Positions 25,170 through 35,142 of a stretch of DNA of 64,000 bases are shown here, in pieces. Position numbers and translations under genes: made by a program. This DNA comes from Acidobacteria bacterium 13_1_20CM_3_53_8 (GTDB taxonomy: Bacteria > Acidobacteriota > Blastocatellia > Pyrinomonadales > Pyrinomonadaceae). The notes under the pieces were generated by a model that was given only the letters and a program-made list of their open reading frames with translations, did not search any database and was not told the origin of the DNA. Within the stretch, counting starts at the first letter, position 1, and each line of letters starts with the position of its first letter. Location of the stretch: assembly GCA_001920415.1 (NCBI GenBank), contig MNJR01000141.1, positions 1 to 64,000 of the forward strand. Direction: 5' to 3'.

Positions 25170-25280
25170 ACAAGAGGGGAAATGGGGAAGAGGGAAAAGG
25201 GTAAAAGCAAAATAGTTCGATTATTGGTTGCTGCTCTTCTCCTTTTCCCCATTTCCCCTTTTCCCCTCTTCCCCTTGTCT
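25170..25280. repeat. Octamer hairpin, GGGGAAAA family, overlapping the LolA signal peptide
   Basis: The left arm (GGGGAAATGGGGAAGAGGG) and the right arm (repeats of CCCCTTTT, ATTTCCCC, TCTTCCCC) are inverse. The left arm covers the ribosome site, start codon and basic n-region of the LolA-like gene; the right arm encodes its Phe/Pro/Leu-rich core. A related pair lies at 52660-52758. Confidence 0.8.
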
Positions 25281-25874
25281 CCGATTGCTTTCGCTCAGCG
25301 CAGCGACGTTGATCTTTTGCTCCAAAAGATCGAGTCGCGCTACGGGCGCATGCGCGGGTTGTCTGCGGACTTCGAGCAGGTCGTTCACGCGCCGGGCGTG
25401 CGAGAGCGGCGCGAGCGCGGCACTCTTATCTTGCGGCGACCGAGACTGATGCGATGGGAGTACGAGTCTGGCAAGCTTTTTATCGTCAACAACCGCGAGG
25501 TCTGGTTCTACGTTCCTGCGGACGGCGAAGCAACGCACGCACAAGTTAGTGAAGTTGCTGACGCGCGATTCCCTTTCCTTTTTCTTCTTAGTGACACGAA
25601 CCTGCGACGCATTTCTCGTTCGATAGCGCTGGCCGTTGGCGATCAGCAATCCGACACGCGCAGCTTGCGCATCATCCCACGCAACGGAAGCGGTATTCGG
25701 GAAGTTATCTTAGATGTTTTTCAGGACGGAAGAATTTCCAGAGTGAAGATGACGGATGAGAGCGGCGCTGTCTCGGAAATTTCTCTAACGAACGTGCGCG
25801 AAAACTTCGTCGCGCCTTTGAATGCTTTTCAATTTCAGCCGCCTGCGGGAGTTACGGTTAGAACGATGAGATGA
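25182..25874 (+). CDS. lolA: LolA-like outer-membrane lipoprotein carrier
   Basis: 230 residues. After an unusual signal peptide (MGKREKGKSK then a hydrophobic stretch ending IAFA|Q), the mature part begins VDLLLQKIESRYGRMRGLSADFEQ, as in LolA. Strands GTLILRRPRLMRWEY and KLFIVNNREVWFYVPADG follow, and the C-terminal NVRENFVAPLNAFQFQPPAGV matches the LolA end. It carries lipoproteins through the periplasm to the outer membrane. The signal peptide is encoded by both arms of a tandem-word hairpin (see findings). TTG codons within the hydrophobic stretch are alternative starts. Last gene of the ABC operon. Confidence 0.85.
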   Translation: MGKREKGKSKIVRLLVAALLLFPISPFPLFPLSPIAFAQRSDVDLLLQKIESRYGRMRGLSADFEQVVHAPGVRERRERGTLILRRPRLMRWEYESGKLFIVNNREVWFYVPADGEATHAQVSEVADARFPFLFLLSDTNLRRISRSIALAVGDQQSDTRSLRIIPRNGSGIREVILDVFQDGRISRVKMTDESGAVSEISLTNVRENFVAPLNAFQFQPPAGVTVRTMR

Positions 25875-26009
25875 AAAGAAAGGCAAAAGTAAAAAGGTAA
25901 AAGGCAAAAGGGATAAGGACGAAAGAAATTCTATTACTGCTTTTCTCTAAATCTTAAAAATAGTTTCCGCCTAACTTTTGCCTTTTACCTTTTTACTTTT
26001 GCCTTTCCT
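25873..26009. repeat. Heptamer hairpin, AAAAGGY family, copy 2
   Basis: AAAGTAAAAAGGTAAAAGGC and its inverse CTTTTGCCTTTTACCTTTTT flank about 60 nt between two convergent genes. Here it could act as a two-way terminator, although the runs of T lie within the arms. Confidence 0.75.
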
Positions 26010-26525
26010 TTATTGAAGCCTTATCGCGGTTATTCTCATCTGCAAACTTGCGCGGTCGTCCGATTCTTTGAAGCCTTCTATTCCTACGTGCACGTTCGTG
26101 GTTTTGTTGTTTTCAAGATCAGGCGCGTGGCCGGGAATCCATATGATGGTGCGCGATTTGACGGGCTTCTTCTGCATGTCAAGAACTGCTGCGTAAATCT
26201 CAAGGCCGTTTACGGTGCGCCCTGAAAAGTTTCGCACGGTAGTTCTTAAATCCATTACTATGTCGCCGAGCGCACGCCTGGCTTCGGTCGCCTCAGGGTC
26301 GTCCATTCTTATGTTCTGCATAGCTTGCTGAAACTCTGGCGTGCCTTCGCGCAAGACGCCTGCGCCTTCAAGTCTCTCCTCACCTGTGCCGCGACCGGCA
26401 GGCGTCGGGCGGGTTATCAGGTAGATGAGTCCCGCAATCAAAAGCAGCGAGACGACGCCGACGATTATGTAGATTGTGCGGCGCGTACTTTCTGTTTCAT
26501 TCCTGTTAGCTTCGGTCATTGACAT
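26010..26525 (-). CDS. Single-pass membrane protein with periplasmic beta domain
   Basis: 171 residues. A cytoplasmic tail of about 17 residues, one helix (IYIIVGVVSLLLIAGLIYLI), a linker, and a domain with DLRTTVRNFSGRTVNGLEIY and KKPVKSRTIIWIPG. This strand pattern resembles FxLYD-type domains, in which a comment on neutral N- and C-terminal strands is all that can be said. I do not recognise a function. It is convergent with the LolA gene and follows the kinase cluster on the same strand after 145 nt. Confidence 0.65.
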   Translation of the reverse strand: MSMTEANRNETESTRRTIYIIVGVVSLLLIAGLIYLITRPTPAGRGTGEERLEGAGVLREGTPEFQQAMQNIRMDDPEATEARRALGDIVMDLRTTVRNFSGRTVNGLEIYAAVLDMQKKPVKSRTIIWIPGHAPDLENNKTTNVHVGIEGFKESDDRASLQMRITAIRLQ

Positions 26526-26669
26526 AACGTCACCTGCAAGAGAGAAGAAGTTGAATTTAAGAGCGCTTCCTTTTTTATTGGAATTATCCCGCCGTCACAG
26601 CAATTGTCAATTCTTTAGACACAAGCGAACGAAACTTTGTTCCCTTTCGCGCCCGCGAATAATTTATGG

Positions 26670-29027
26670 CTAGCGCGCACGATAAAATAATCTGTTCGAT
26701 GCAGGCACTGCTTTTTCGACAAGCGAGCCTGTGCCCGTGCGCTGGCGCACAATGCGCGGCCAGGTGATGCGAAAGCTGCTGCCCTTTTGCGGCAGACTTT
26801 CAACGGAAATCTCGCCTTCCAAAAGCTCCACGATCTTTCTTGTAATCGCAAGGCCAAGCCCCGTTCCGCCGTAAGCGCGAGCGAGGCGATCATCAACCTG
26901 TCGAAACTCGTCAAAGATGTAGCCGAGCGCCTCTCTAGTCATTCCTATTCCAGTGTCGCTCACTTCCAGATACCAGAACTGGTCGTCAACGGGCGCGGCT
27001 GTGATGGCTATGCTGCCTTCGGCAGTGAACTTAATCGCGTTGCCTAAAAGATTCGAGAGCACCTGAGAGAGCTTATGGCGATCCGTCAGAACGTAATCGA
27101 GTTCAGGAGCGATTTCGGCCTTCACCTCCACACGCTTATCTTTTATCTCCGCAGCATAATCTTTGACGACCTCTTCGACGACACTGCCGACTTTAATCTT
27201 TTCCAGATGAAGCGCGGCGCGCCCCGCTTCAAGCCTTGAATAATCCAGAAGATCATTGACCATCTCAAGCAGCGCACGCGCATTACGCTCCATGCGAACG
27301 ACTGCTTCCGTTTGCAAGTCTGCTAGCGGTAGCCTACGGTCTCGCTCAAGCAGTTGGCACAGCCCTATTATGACGTTGAGCGGTGTGCGCAGTTCGTGGC
27401 TTATGTTCGTCACGAACGCAGACTTCAAACGGTCGTGCTCGCGCAAGCGGTCGTATGCGGCGACCAGTTCTTCATGGCTTTGAACCTCTTCCGTAATGTC
27501 GCGGAACACAGCAACAGCCCCTTCGGGTTTGCCGTCTTCGCCCGTGAGCGGCGTGGCGCTGATGGAAACAACACGGACTGTGCCGTCCGTGTGCGCTATC
27601 TTCCATTGCTCTATTCCAACGCGCTCGCGCCGCTCCAATGCGCGCCACAAAGGTGTTTCTTCCGCCGCAAGCTTGTTGCCGTCCGCCCCGAGCAGTTGAA
27701 TGTCTTCGATTAGAGCCTCTGCGCCGTCGCGGAAATCCTGTGGTGAGCGCCCTATGATTTGCGCCGCCGCCGGATTGATCTTGTAGCGACGATTGCGGTC
27801 AATGATTATGACGCCCTCGCTCATCTGCGTGATTACGCTCTCTAATTCAGCGGCGCGCGTTCTTTCCAGAGCGAATGCAGAAGTCGCAAGACGCTCGGCG
27901 CGCACGCGCTTCGAGACTTCAGAGAGAATCAATATGAGGTCGCCGCGCGTTGCGCTTCTCTCTGACATAGGCCAGATGATTACGTCCCATGCAGACTGCG
28001 CATCAGCTTCCTTATCTTGCGGGCGCGCCACCAGATTGAGCGGTAGCCCATAGGAGACAAACGGTCGTCGTGTACGGCGCACGTCCTCCACAACGTCGCT
28101 CAAAATCGCAAGCCCTGCTGCCGCTTCGTACAAGCCGCGATCTTTCAGCGTGTCCGGCTCGCGCCCTATAAACTGAGAGAAGGCTGCGTTCGCTCGGCGC
28201 ACTGTGAGTTTAGAGTCGAGCACGACGACGCCTAGCGGCAGTCCGTCCAGAACTTCTTCAATGAAAGCTCCCTGCGTTTGCACCTCTGAGAATTTTGCTT
28301 CAAGGTGCTCGGCCATCAGATTGAACCTTTGGGCCAAATCGCCAACTTCATCATCCGTCTCTACGGCTGCGCGCTCTTGCAGATGTCCCTCGCCTAAATG
28401 CGAAGCGGTCGCAGCAAGCTTCAGCAAAGGTTTCGTGAAACGGCCAACCGCCCACACACCCAGGAAGATGGAGGCTATGAGCACGAGCGACCAGGTTGCT
28501 GCGAATACTAGAATTGATTCGCTGGAAACTTCCCTCTGTTTCAGTGGCGCTCCGACAGCCACACTCCATCCAGAAGGATTGATTCGCCTAACGCCTGTTA
28601 ATCGCGTGACGCCGTCGCTCCATCTTTTAGACTCAATTGAAGCTTGCGAATTTTCTACGGGCACTGACTGTGCGCTTCCAGAAGGGTTTCCAATGAGCTT
28701 TCCTTTAGAATCGAAAACGGTGAAGGCAGCGCCTGAGTCAGACGAAACGCTTTGTGCAAGGTGCGCGTAGAGGCTTCGCGCTTCTTCTTCTCCAATCGGC
28801 TTAGACTGTGCGTCTGTATGAGCTTCTAGCCATGAGGCGAGCGTTCCTGCGGCTGCCGTCGTCTCAATGCGCACGATTGTCGCGGCCTGCTCGTTCTGCG
28901 TTCGCCTATGGCTGTTGAGTTGATAGAGTCCGACTAAGAGCAGCGGAATCGAGAGCGCGGCGAGCAATATTAGAAGCTTTGCGCGCACGCTGCGCAAGAG
29001 CGCTTTTGCGTGAAGCTCTGCCATCAA
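26670..29027 (-). CDS. Multi-PAS membrane sensor histidine kinase
   Basis: 785 residues. Helix 1 (about 13-32), a Cache-like periplasmic domain to about 170 (GVRRINPSGWSVAVGAPL), helix 2 (about 173-195) and HAMP (to about 245). Two or three PAS domains follow (VLDGLPLGVVVLDSKLTVRR; VITQMSEGVIIIDRNRRYK, with C-terminal PAC strand GTVRVVSISATPL). HisKA has AFVTNISHELRTPLNVI; HATPase has NLLGNAIKF, DTGIGM and GTGLGLAI. All catalytic boxes are intact. Its start lies 10 nt after the stop of the RsbRD-N gene, so the two are co-transcribed. Confidence 0.9.
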   Translation of the reverse strand: MMAELHAKALLRSVRAKLLILLAALSIPLLLVGLYQLNSHRRTQNEQAATIVRIETTAAAGTLASWLEAHTDAQSKPIGEEEARSLYAHLAQSVSSDSGAAFTVFDSKGKLIGNPSGSAQSVPVENSQASIESKRWSDGVTRLTGVRRINPSGWSVAVGAPLKQREVSSESILVFAATWSLVLIASIFLGVWAVGRFTKPLLKLAATASHLGEGHLQERAAVETDDEVGDLAQRFNLMAEHLEAKFSEVQTQGAFIEEVLDGLPLGVVVLDSKLTVRRANAAFSQFIGREPDTLKDRGLYEAAAGLAILSDVVEDVRRTRRPFVSYGLPLNLVARPQDKEADAQSAWDVIIWPMSERSATRGDLILILSEVSKRVRAERLATSAFALERTRAAELESVITQMSEGVIIIDRNRRYKINPAAAQIIGRSPQDFRDGAEALIEDIQLLGADGNKLAAEETPLWRALERRERVGIEQWKIAHTDGTVRVVSISATPLTGEDGKPEGAVAVFRDITEEVQSHEELVAAYDRLREHDRLKSAFVTNISHELRTPLNVIIGLCQLLERDRRLPLADLQTEAVVRMERNARALLEMVNDLLDYSRLEAGRAALHLEKIKVGSVVEEVVKDYAAEIKDKRVEVKAEIAPELDYVLTDRHKLSQVLSNLLGNAIKFTAEGSIAITAAPVDDQFWYLEVSDTGIGMTREALGYIFDEFRQVDDRLARAYGGTGLGLAITRKIVELLEGEISVESLPQKGSSFRITWPRIVRQRTGTGSLVEKAVPASNRLFYRAR

Positions 29028-29036
29028 GAATCATCT

Positions 29037-29534
29037 CTAGCGCGTAGGGTCACGTCGTCTGGGAGGCGGCCAGATTGAAGACCGTGTCTCAACCGGCGGT
29101 CTATAGCTGGTCGCATAGATAAGTATGACTTGCACTATCATCTCATCAAAAAAGGTGTCAGCACGCTTCAAAGCATCGCGCAACTCCCAAAGGTCTACAG
29201 CCGTGCTTAAACCTTCGCGCCATAAAAATTGGCCCAAAATCTTTCTTAGAATCATCAACTCGCGTGCCACTTCGTCAATCATAGCGCCCTGGCGGAAACG
29301 CACCTGCGCGAGAGAGCGCAAGCGTCTGGTTGCCTCCTGAATTTCTGCATCATCGGCAGTTTTGTCCAGCAGATGTCCCAACTCGTCAAGGATGTCCGGC
29401 AGGTGGTCAACCAGTTGAGCGTAAGGCACAAGCGTAGTCAGATTAATACGGCTGTCTGCGTAGATTTCATCCACCCACGCGCGCACTACGTCCTCTTCGT
29501 GCGTTCTTAGAAATGAAGAATAATGGTCAGACAT
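29037..29534 (-). CDS. RsbRD N-terminal-domain protein (sensor-like)
   Basis: About 165 residues from ATG 29534; an upstream ATG at 29576 is possible. It has the all-helical fold of the RsbRD N-terminal domain: YSSFLRTHEEDVVRAWVDEI, LVDHLPDILDELGHLL, and RQGAMIDEVARELMILRKIL. In other bacteria this domain sits before STAS or kinase domains and senses stress; here it is a stand-alone protein encoded directly upstream of the kinase. It may supply input to that kinase. The C-terminus is Pro/Arg-rich and probably disordered. Confidence 0.75.
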   Translation of the reverse strand: MSDHYSSFLRTHEEDVVRAWVDEIYADSRINLTTLVPYAQLVDHLPDILDELGHLLDKTADDAEIQEATRRLRSLAQVRFRQGAMIDEVARELMILRKILGQFLWREGLSTAVDLWELRDALKRADTFFDEMIVQVILIYATSYRPPVETRSSIWPPPRRRDPTR

Positions 29535-29628
29535 GCGTGTGTGAGAAGAACCAAAATTAAGAGCACTGGGCAGCAACGCGACGTGCGCGAGGATTTTAAT
29601 TAATAGATAGCCTCCAGCCCTCTTGTTT

Positions 29629-30066
29629 TTACAGTTTTTTCGGTAGCAGACGATGTAAAAGAGATTCTAGTTGATCGAAGTCAATGGGCTTGGTCACATA
29701 ATCATTGCAGCCTGCTGCTAAAGCGTCTGCATGAAAATCCGCTGTATCATGCGCAGAGACGGCAACAATGGGCACGTCTCGCAACTCAGGCTGCTGCCTT
29801 ATTCGGCGCGTTGCGGCCAGACCGTCTAGCAAAGGCAGGCTCAAATCCATAAGAATCAGGCCGGGGCGTTCTCGTCTTGCGACCTCAACAGCCTCTTCGC
29901 CGTTCATGGCTTCGACCACACTATAGCCGCTCATCTCCAACAAACGCCTCATCATGAAGCGATTATCCTCGAAATCTTCTACGACCATCACTAGCGGGGC
30001 ATGGGCTTCGTACCCGTTTGCCTCAATGACTCTACGGTCATTTCCCTTCAAACTGTCTGCTGGCAT
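29629..30066 (-). CDS. Stand-alone CheY-type receiver protein
   Basis: 145 residues, one receiver domain with a 20-residue N-terminal extension. Acidic pair in VVEDFEDN, phospho-acceptor Asp in GLILMDLSLPLLDG, Thr/Ser in VPIVAVSAHD and Lys in DYVTKPIDF are all present. There is no output domain, so it acts by protein contact, as CheY or Spo0F do. It heads the minus-strand cluster that includes the RsbRD-N protein and the multi-PAS kinase. Confidence 0.88.
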   Translation of the reverse strand: MPADSLKGNDRRVIEANGYEAHAPLVMVVEDFEDNRFMMRRLLEMSGYSVVEAMNGEEAVEVARRERPGLILMDLSLPLLDGLAATRRIRQQPELRDVPIVAVSAHDTADFHADALAAGCNDYVTKPIDFDQLESLLHRLLPKKL

Positions 30067-30267
30067 GTTAAATTCTTCCCTGAATTGGCGTCGCCAACCT
30101 AAAATTGATGCATCGCTAGCATACGCTGAGCTTTTTTGTTAAGATGGTCGCATCGAAACGCAACACAACGAGACACGAGTTTTGGGTTCAATTCGTACAC
30201 GCGAACGGCCTTCAAAGGGTCATGAGCGGGCGCGAACTGCAGACCGCAGACCTCAATTTAGCGTGAC

Positions 30268-30954
30268 ATGAAGCCGTTAATTTCGGAAGAGCAAGATACT
30301 AACACACTCCGGGATTTAGGTCGCGCGTCGGTGCAAATCGTGCACGACCTGAAAAATCAACTGAACGGTCTCAAACTCTATGCCACATTTCTGCGCAAGC
30401 GCATGGAGAAGAGCGACCACCCGGCGGACGAGTTGGAAACGGTCGGCAAGCTTATCAGCGGACTTGACCGCGTGGCTGGCGACATGACCCTTCTAGTGCG
30501 TTACAGTCGCCCTGTGGAGCTTCGCCGCCAGCCCGGAGTTTCCATCTTGGAGATTATGAAGGCCATGAGCGAACAGGAGCAGGAGAGCGAGCGCTCCTTT
30601 CATCTAAACGCAGGAAACGAAGCGCTCGAAGGCGACTTCGACGTTACAGCGCTGACCGAAAGCTTCAAAGCTATAACTTCCGGCGCGCTCAAGTTGAGAC
30701 CGGCTCAAGCGAAAGAGCCTCTGGAGATTTCAATTGGACGCGAGACGGATGTAGACAGCACGTCAGCAATCATAGAGTGGCGCGGCCTGCAAATTGGCGA
30801 AGGGCTTGACCCGTTTCATTCCTTCGCAGGAAGCGACGGGCTGCGCATGGCAATGGCAGCAAAAATCATAGAAGCGCACGGCGGCAGCGCAAATGCAGAG
30901 AACGGAAACCGGATGGTTGTACGATTGCCAGTAAAAGCAGTTTTCAGTTTTTAG
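30268..30954 (+). CDS. Small soluble kinase-like protein with H-box and degenerate ATPase
   Basis: 228 residues. A HisKA-like dimerisation helix has a clear candidate phospho-site (SVQIVHDLKNQLNGLKLY, His about 29). The C-terminal half follows the HATPase outline (AMAAKIIEAHGGSANAENGN resembles the G2/F region) but the Asn box and DxGxG are missing. It could be a phosphotransfer protein or a pseudo-kinase that helps the regulator encoded next. The last residues (VKAVFSF) are encoded by a tandem-word hairpin. It is divergent from the receiver gene across a 200-nt gap. Confidence 0.7.
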   Translation: MKPLISEEQDTNTLRDLGRASVQIVHDLKNQLNGLKLYATFLRKRMEKSDHPADELETVGKLISGLDRVAGDMTLLVRYSRPVELRRQPGVSILEIMKAMSEQEQESERSFHLNAGNEALEGDFDVTALTESFKAITSGALKLRPAQAKEPLEISIGRETDVDSTSAIIEWRGLQIGEGLDPFHSFAGSDGLRMAMAAKIIEAHGGSANAENGNRMVVRLPVKAVFSF

Positions 30955-31013
30955 TTTTCAGTTTTCAGTAAAAACAGTTCGCTTCTTTCTGAAAACTAAA
31001 AACTGAAAACTGT
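30937..31013. repeat. Heptamer hairpin, GTTTTCA family, copy 1
   Basis: GTTTTCA, GTTTTTA, GTTTTCA, GTTTTCA in tandem, a 20-nt spacer, and the inverse words. It covers the 3' end of the kinase-like gene and ends 16 nt before the GTG start of the sigma-54 regulator, next to the ribosome site GGAGG. Confidence 0.85.
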
Positions 31014-31028
31014 TCTTCGGAGGTTAAG

Positions 31029-32420
<1,392 letters not shown>

Positions 32421-32477
32421 AGAATTGGTAATAGCAAATTGTAATCAAGAGAGAGAGGAGAAGATAAATCCACTAAA

Positions 32478-32523
32478 ACACACGAAGCGACACGAAGGGA
32501 GCTTCAATCAGTTTCGTGTGATT
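32478..32523. repeat. Degenerate CACGAA/TTTCGTG hairpin
   Basis: CACACGAAGCGACACGAA and TTTCGTGTGATTTA are inverse words around a short spacer, directly beside MITE copy 2. A longer relative lies at 37939-38010. The gap 32421-32762 is filled by this repeat and the MITE; no gene is seen. Confidence 0.6.
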
Positions 32524-32525
32524 TA

Positions 32526-32671
32526 TAGCGGTTCTCACTTGGGTGCGACCACTCTGATCAAGGCATGCAGGTCAGTACCGCCTGCGGTAGCGGGCGGGTA
32601 TCGGTGCGGCTACGACCCGCCCGCTACCGCAGGCGGTACTGACATGAGTCGCATTCAAGTGAGAACCGCTA
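32526..32671. mobile_element. 146-bp MITE, copy 2, intergenic
   Basis: Same length and ends as copy 1 (TAGCGGTTCTCACTTG to CAAGTGAGAACCGCTA), flanked by TA at 32524-32525 and 32672-32673, with one visible base change (GTCAGTACC for GTCAGTCCC). It lies between two convergent genes, where the insertion does no harm. Fragments of the same sequence occur at 15842-15857 and 40621-40632. Confidence 0.9.
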
Positions 32672-32762
32672 TAGTGTACAGTATCACCTTTTTCTCACTG
32701 CAATCTGGTATAAGCAGTTTCCGTTTATAGCAATAAGAAAGACTGCTTTCTTATTGCTTCCG

Positions 32763-33146
32763 CTAATCCACCTGATACGTGGCGATGCTCGTGGGAGTCT
32801 CAAAGCAGCGAACTTTATAAATCTGAACGCGGTCGTCCGTGACGCGGCGCGCGACTCGTTCGAGTATGAAACGCGCAAGGTTTTCCGCCGAAGGGTTCAA
32901 CTCTTTGTCGAAAGGGGGCAGTTCGTTAATGTTGCGATGGTCAAGATACTGCACTATCTCGTCCGCCGCTTCTTTCAATTCAACGAAATCAACCAGCAGA
33001 CCTATGTTGTTCAACTCACTTCCACGCGCGTAAATCTCAATCTTGTAGTTATGCCCGTGCAGGTTCTCGCACTTCCCCTTGTAACCGCGCAACTGGTGCG
33101 CGCTAGAAAAGTTGCGCTCAATCATCACTTCAAACGTTCCAGCCAT
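32763..33146 (-). CDS. queD: 6-carboxytetrahydropterin synthase (QueD)
   Basis: 127 residues, normal family length. Zinc ligands are in FSSAHQLRG and LHGHNYKIEI; the catalytic Cys is in KGKCENLHGH. The region LLVDFVELKEAADEIVQYLDH and the final Glu motif RCFETPTSIATY agree with QueD. The enzyme makes 6-carboxy-tetrahydropterin from dihydroneopterin triphosphate for queuosine (7-deazaguanine) synthesis. It starts 8 nt after the helicase gene stop, so both are probably co-transcribed. Confidence 0.93.
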   Translation of the reverse strand: MAGTFEVMIERNFSSAHQLRGYKGKCENLHGHNYKIEIYARGSELNNIGLLVDFVELKEAADEIVQYLDHRNINELPPFDKELNPSAENLARFILERVARRVTDDRVQIYKVRCFETPTSIATYQVD

Positions 33147-33154
33147 GATAAGGA

Positions 33155-35122
33155 TTATCCCACCATCTCCTCGTTAGCCTCAAACACGCGCGCGATCTCT
33201 TCAACCTCCGAAGTCACACGGCACGGCGGCAAGCTCTCTAGAAAAAGTCTCCCGTAAGCTTTCGTGCGAAGTCGCGGGTCAAGCACTGCGAGCACGCCTT
33301 TGTCCGTAGTGCTGCGAATCAAGCGACCAAGACCTTGCTTCAAGGAGATGATAGCCTGCGGCACGCTATACTCATAAAAACTTGAGCCTTCCTGTTCTTC
33401 AATGTAGCGCTGGCGCGCAGCCACAACAGGATCGGTCGGTACAGCAAACGGCAGCTTGTCAATGATGACGCACGACAACTGCTCGCCACGTACATCAACG
33501 CCCTGCCAGAAGCTAGCGGTTGCGAAGAGCACTGCGTTCTTTGTGGCGCGGAATTTTTCAAGAAGCCCGGCCTTAGACGCGCTGCCCTGCACAAAACAAG
33601 GAAAATCTATTTTTTGGGAGACCATCTCATAAAGCGCATTCATTCCTGCGAAGCTCGTAGAGAGAACGAACGCGCGCCCTCGCGTAGCATTTAGAATCTT
33701 GATGACTTCATCCGCAGCCGCACGTGCCCATTGCGGCGAGCGCGGGTCGGGCATTCTTTTGGGAAGATAAAGGATAGCCTGGTTCTCGTAATCAAAAGAC
33801 GAGGGCGCAATGAGATCGTCGGCTTCTACAAGGCCTAGACGTTCACGTATGAACGAAAAACTTCCCGCGCTTGCCAGCGTCGCAGAAGTCAACACAACTG
33901 TCTCTACTCGCTCGAACAGTTTGTCTTGCAGAAGTCCTGACACGTCTATGGGAGAAGCGCGAAGAAAGAGGCCGCGCCCGCGACGTTCCAGCCAGTAGAC
34001 AAAGTGGCGATCATCGCCAGCGACTATGAATTGCAGGTCGAAGCGAATCTGACGAATGCGCCTGACTATGTTTTCAACTTCCGGCGGTTGTTCTGTCATT
34101 GCATCCAGCAGCGTCTCCATCCTTTCGAGCGCGCCGTCAAGACCAAGGTATGCTTCGCCGAGCGGAGTTGCTTCCACCTCGCCGTCCCGTTTTTTTACAG
34201 CGAACGTGCCCGGCAAAATAGGAAACCTTCCCTCCTCGCCCCGGCTCTCTCTGAATCCCATCCAGAGATTTTCCGCAAAGCGCATCACGCGCCCCGAAGC
34301 CTTAGTTAAATCACGATTCACTTCGACGTTCGTAATGGGCAGCATAGTGAGGTCACGCACCAGATCGTCCAACTGGTAATTCGACACCTGCGCCCCGAAA
34401 TATTCTGAAGCTATATCTTCTATCAAGTGAGCCTCGTCGAAAACCACAGCCGAGTAATCCGGCAGCACTTGTCCGTAATTGCTATCGCGCAATGCAAGGT
34501 CTGCGAAGAAGAGATGATGATTGACAATGACTATGTCCGCGTCCATAGCGCGCTGGCGCATGCGCGTGATGAAGCACGGGTCGTAGTCCGGGCATTTTTG
34601 GCCCAGACAAGTTTCCGTGCGCGCATCAATGTGACGCCAGAACGAAAGGTTTTCGGGAAGCTCAATCAACTCCGCGCGGTCGCCCACTTCCGACTCTCTA
34701 GCCCAACGGCGAACCTCGTCGAAGTAATCCAACTCGTCCAGCCCATCAAGCACGGGCGCATTCTCCGCGCGCTTGATTCTGTTCAGGCAGGCGTAGTTGC
34801 TTCTGCCCTTCATGTATGCGGCAGTAAATTTACGGGGCAGCACGCGCTGCAAGAACGGAATATCTTTCTCCATCAACTGCTCTTGCAAATTTTTCGTGCC
34901 CGTTGAAATAACAACGCGCCCGCCGCGACTCACAGCCGCCGCAATAGCAGGAACGAGATAAGCCAAAGTCTTACCCGTGCCCGTGCCCGCTTCTACGATC
35001 AGGTGTCGCTTCTCATCGAACGCGCGCAGCACGGCCTCGGCCATCTGAATCTGGCCGGGACGATATTCGTATTCGGGATGAGCGCTGGCGATCAAACCAT
35101 TGCGCCCGAAAATTTCTTCCAT
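33155..35122 (-). CDS. dinG: DinG/XPD-type ATP-dependent DNA helicase
   Basis: 655 residues. Motif I EAGTGTGKTLAYLVP (about 41), an iron-sulfur domain with Cys in YACLNRI and CLGQKCPDYDPCF, the DEAH box AVVFDEAHLIED (about 230), and C-terminal motifs ATASFWQGVDVRGEQL and QGLGRLIRS. This is the superfamily 2 Fe-S helicase layout that unwinds 5' to 3' and handles R-loops or repair intermediates. It has no N-terminal exonuclease domain. Upstream of queD and downstream of a secreted-protein gene. Confidence 0.9.
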   Translation of the reverse strand: MEEIFGRNGLIASAHPEYEYRPGQIQMAEAVLRAFDEKRHLIVEAGTGTGKTLAYLVPAIAAAVSRGGRVVISTGTKNLQEQLMEKDIPFLQRVLPRKFTAAYMKGRSNYACLNRIKRAENAPVLDGLDELDYFDEVRRWARESEVGDRAELIELPENLSFWRHIDARTETCLGQKCPDYDPCFITRMRQRAMDADIVIVNHHLFFADLALRDSNYGQVLPDYSAVVFDEAHLIEDIASEYFGAQVSNYQLDDLVRDLTMLPITNVEVNRDLTKASGRVMRFAENLWMGFRESRGEEGRFPILPGTFAVKKRDGEVEATPLGEAYLGLDGALERMETLLDAMTEQPPEVENIVRRIRQIRFDLQFIVAGDDRHFVYWLERRGRGLFLRASPIDVSGLLQDKLFERVETVVLTSATLASAGSFSFIRERLGLVEADDLIAPSSFDYENQAILYLPKRMPDPRSPQWARAAADEVIKILNATRGRAFVLSTSFAGMNALYEMVSQKIDFPCFVQGSASKAGLLEKFRATKNAVLFATASFWQGVDVRGEQLSCVIIDKLPFAVPTDPVVAARQRYIEEQEGSSFYEYSVPQAIISLKQGLGRLIRSTTDKGVLAVLDPRLRTKAYGRLFLESLPPCRVTSEVEEIARVFEANEEMVG

Positions 35123-35142
35123 TAGTGAGATCTACTTTGTGA

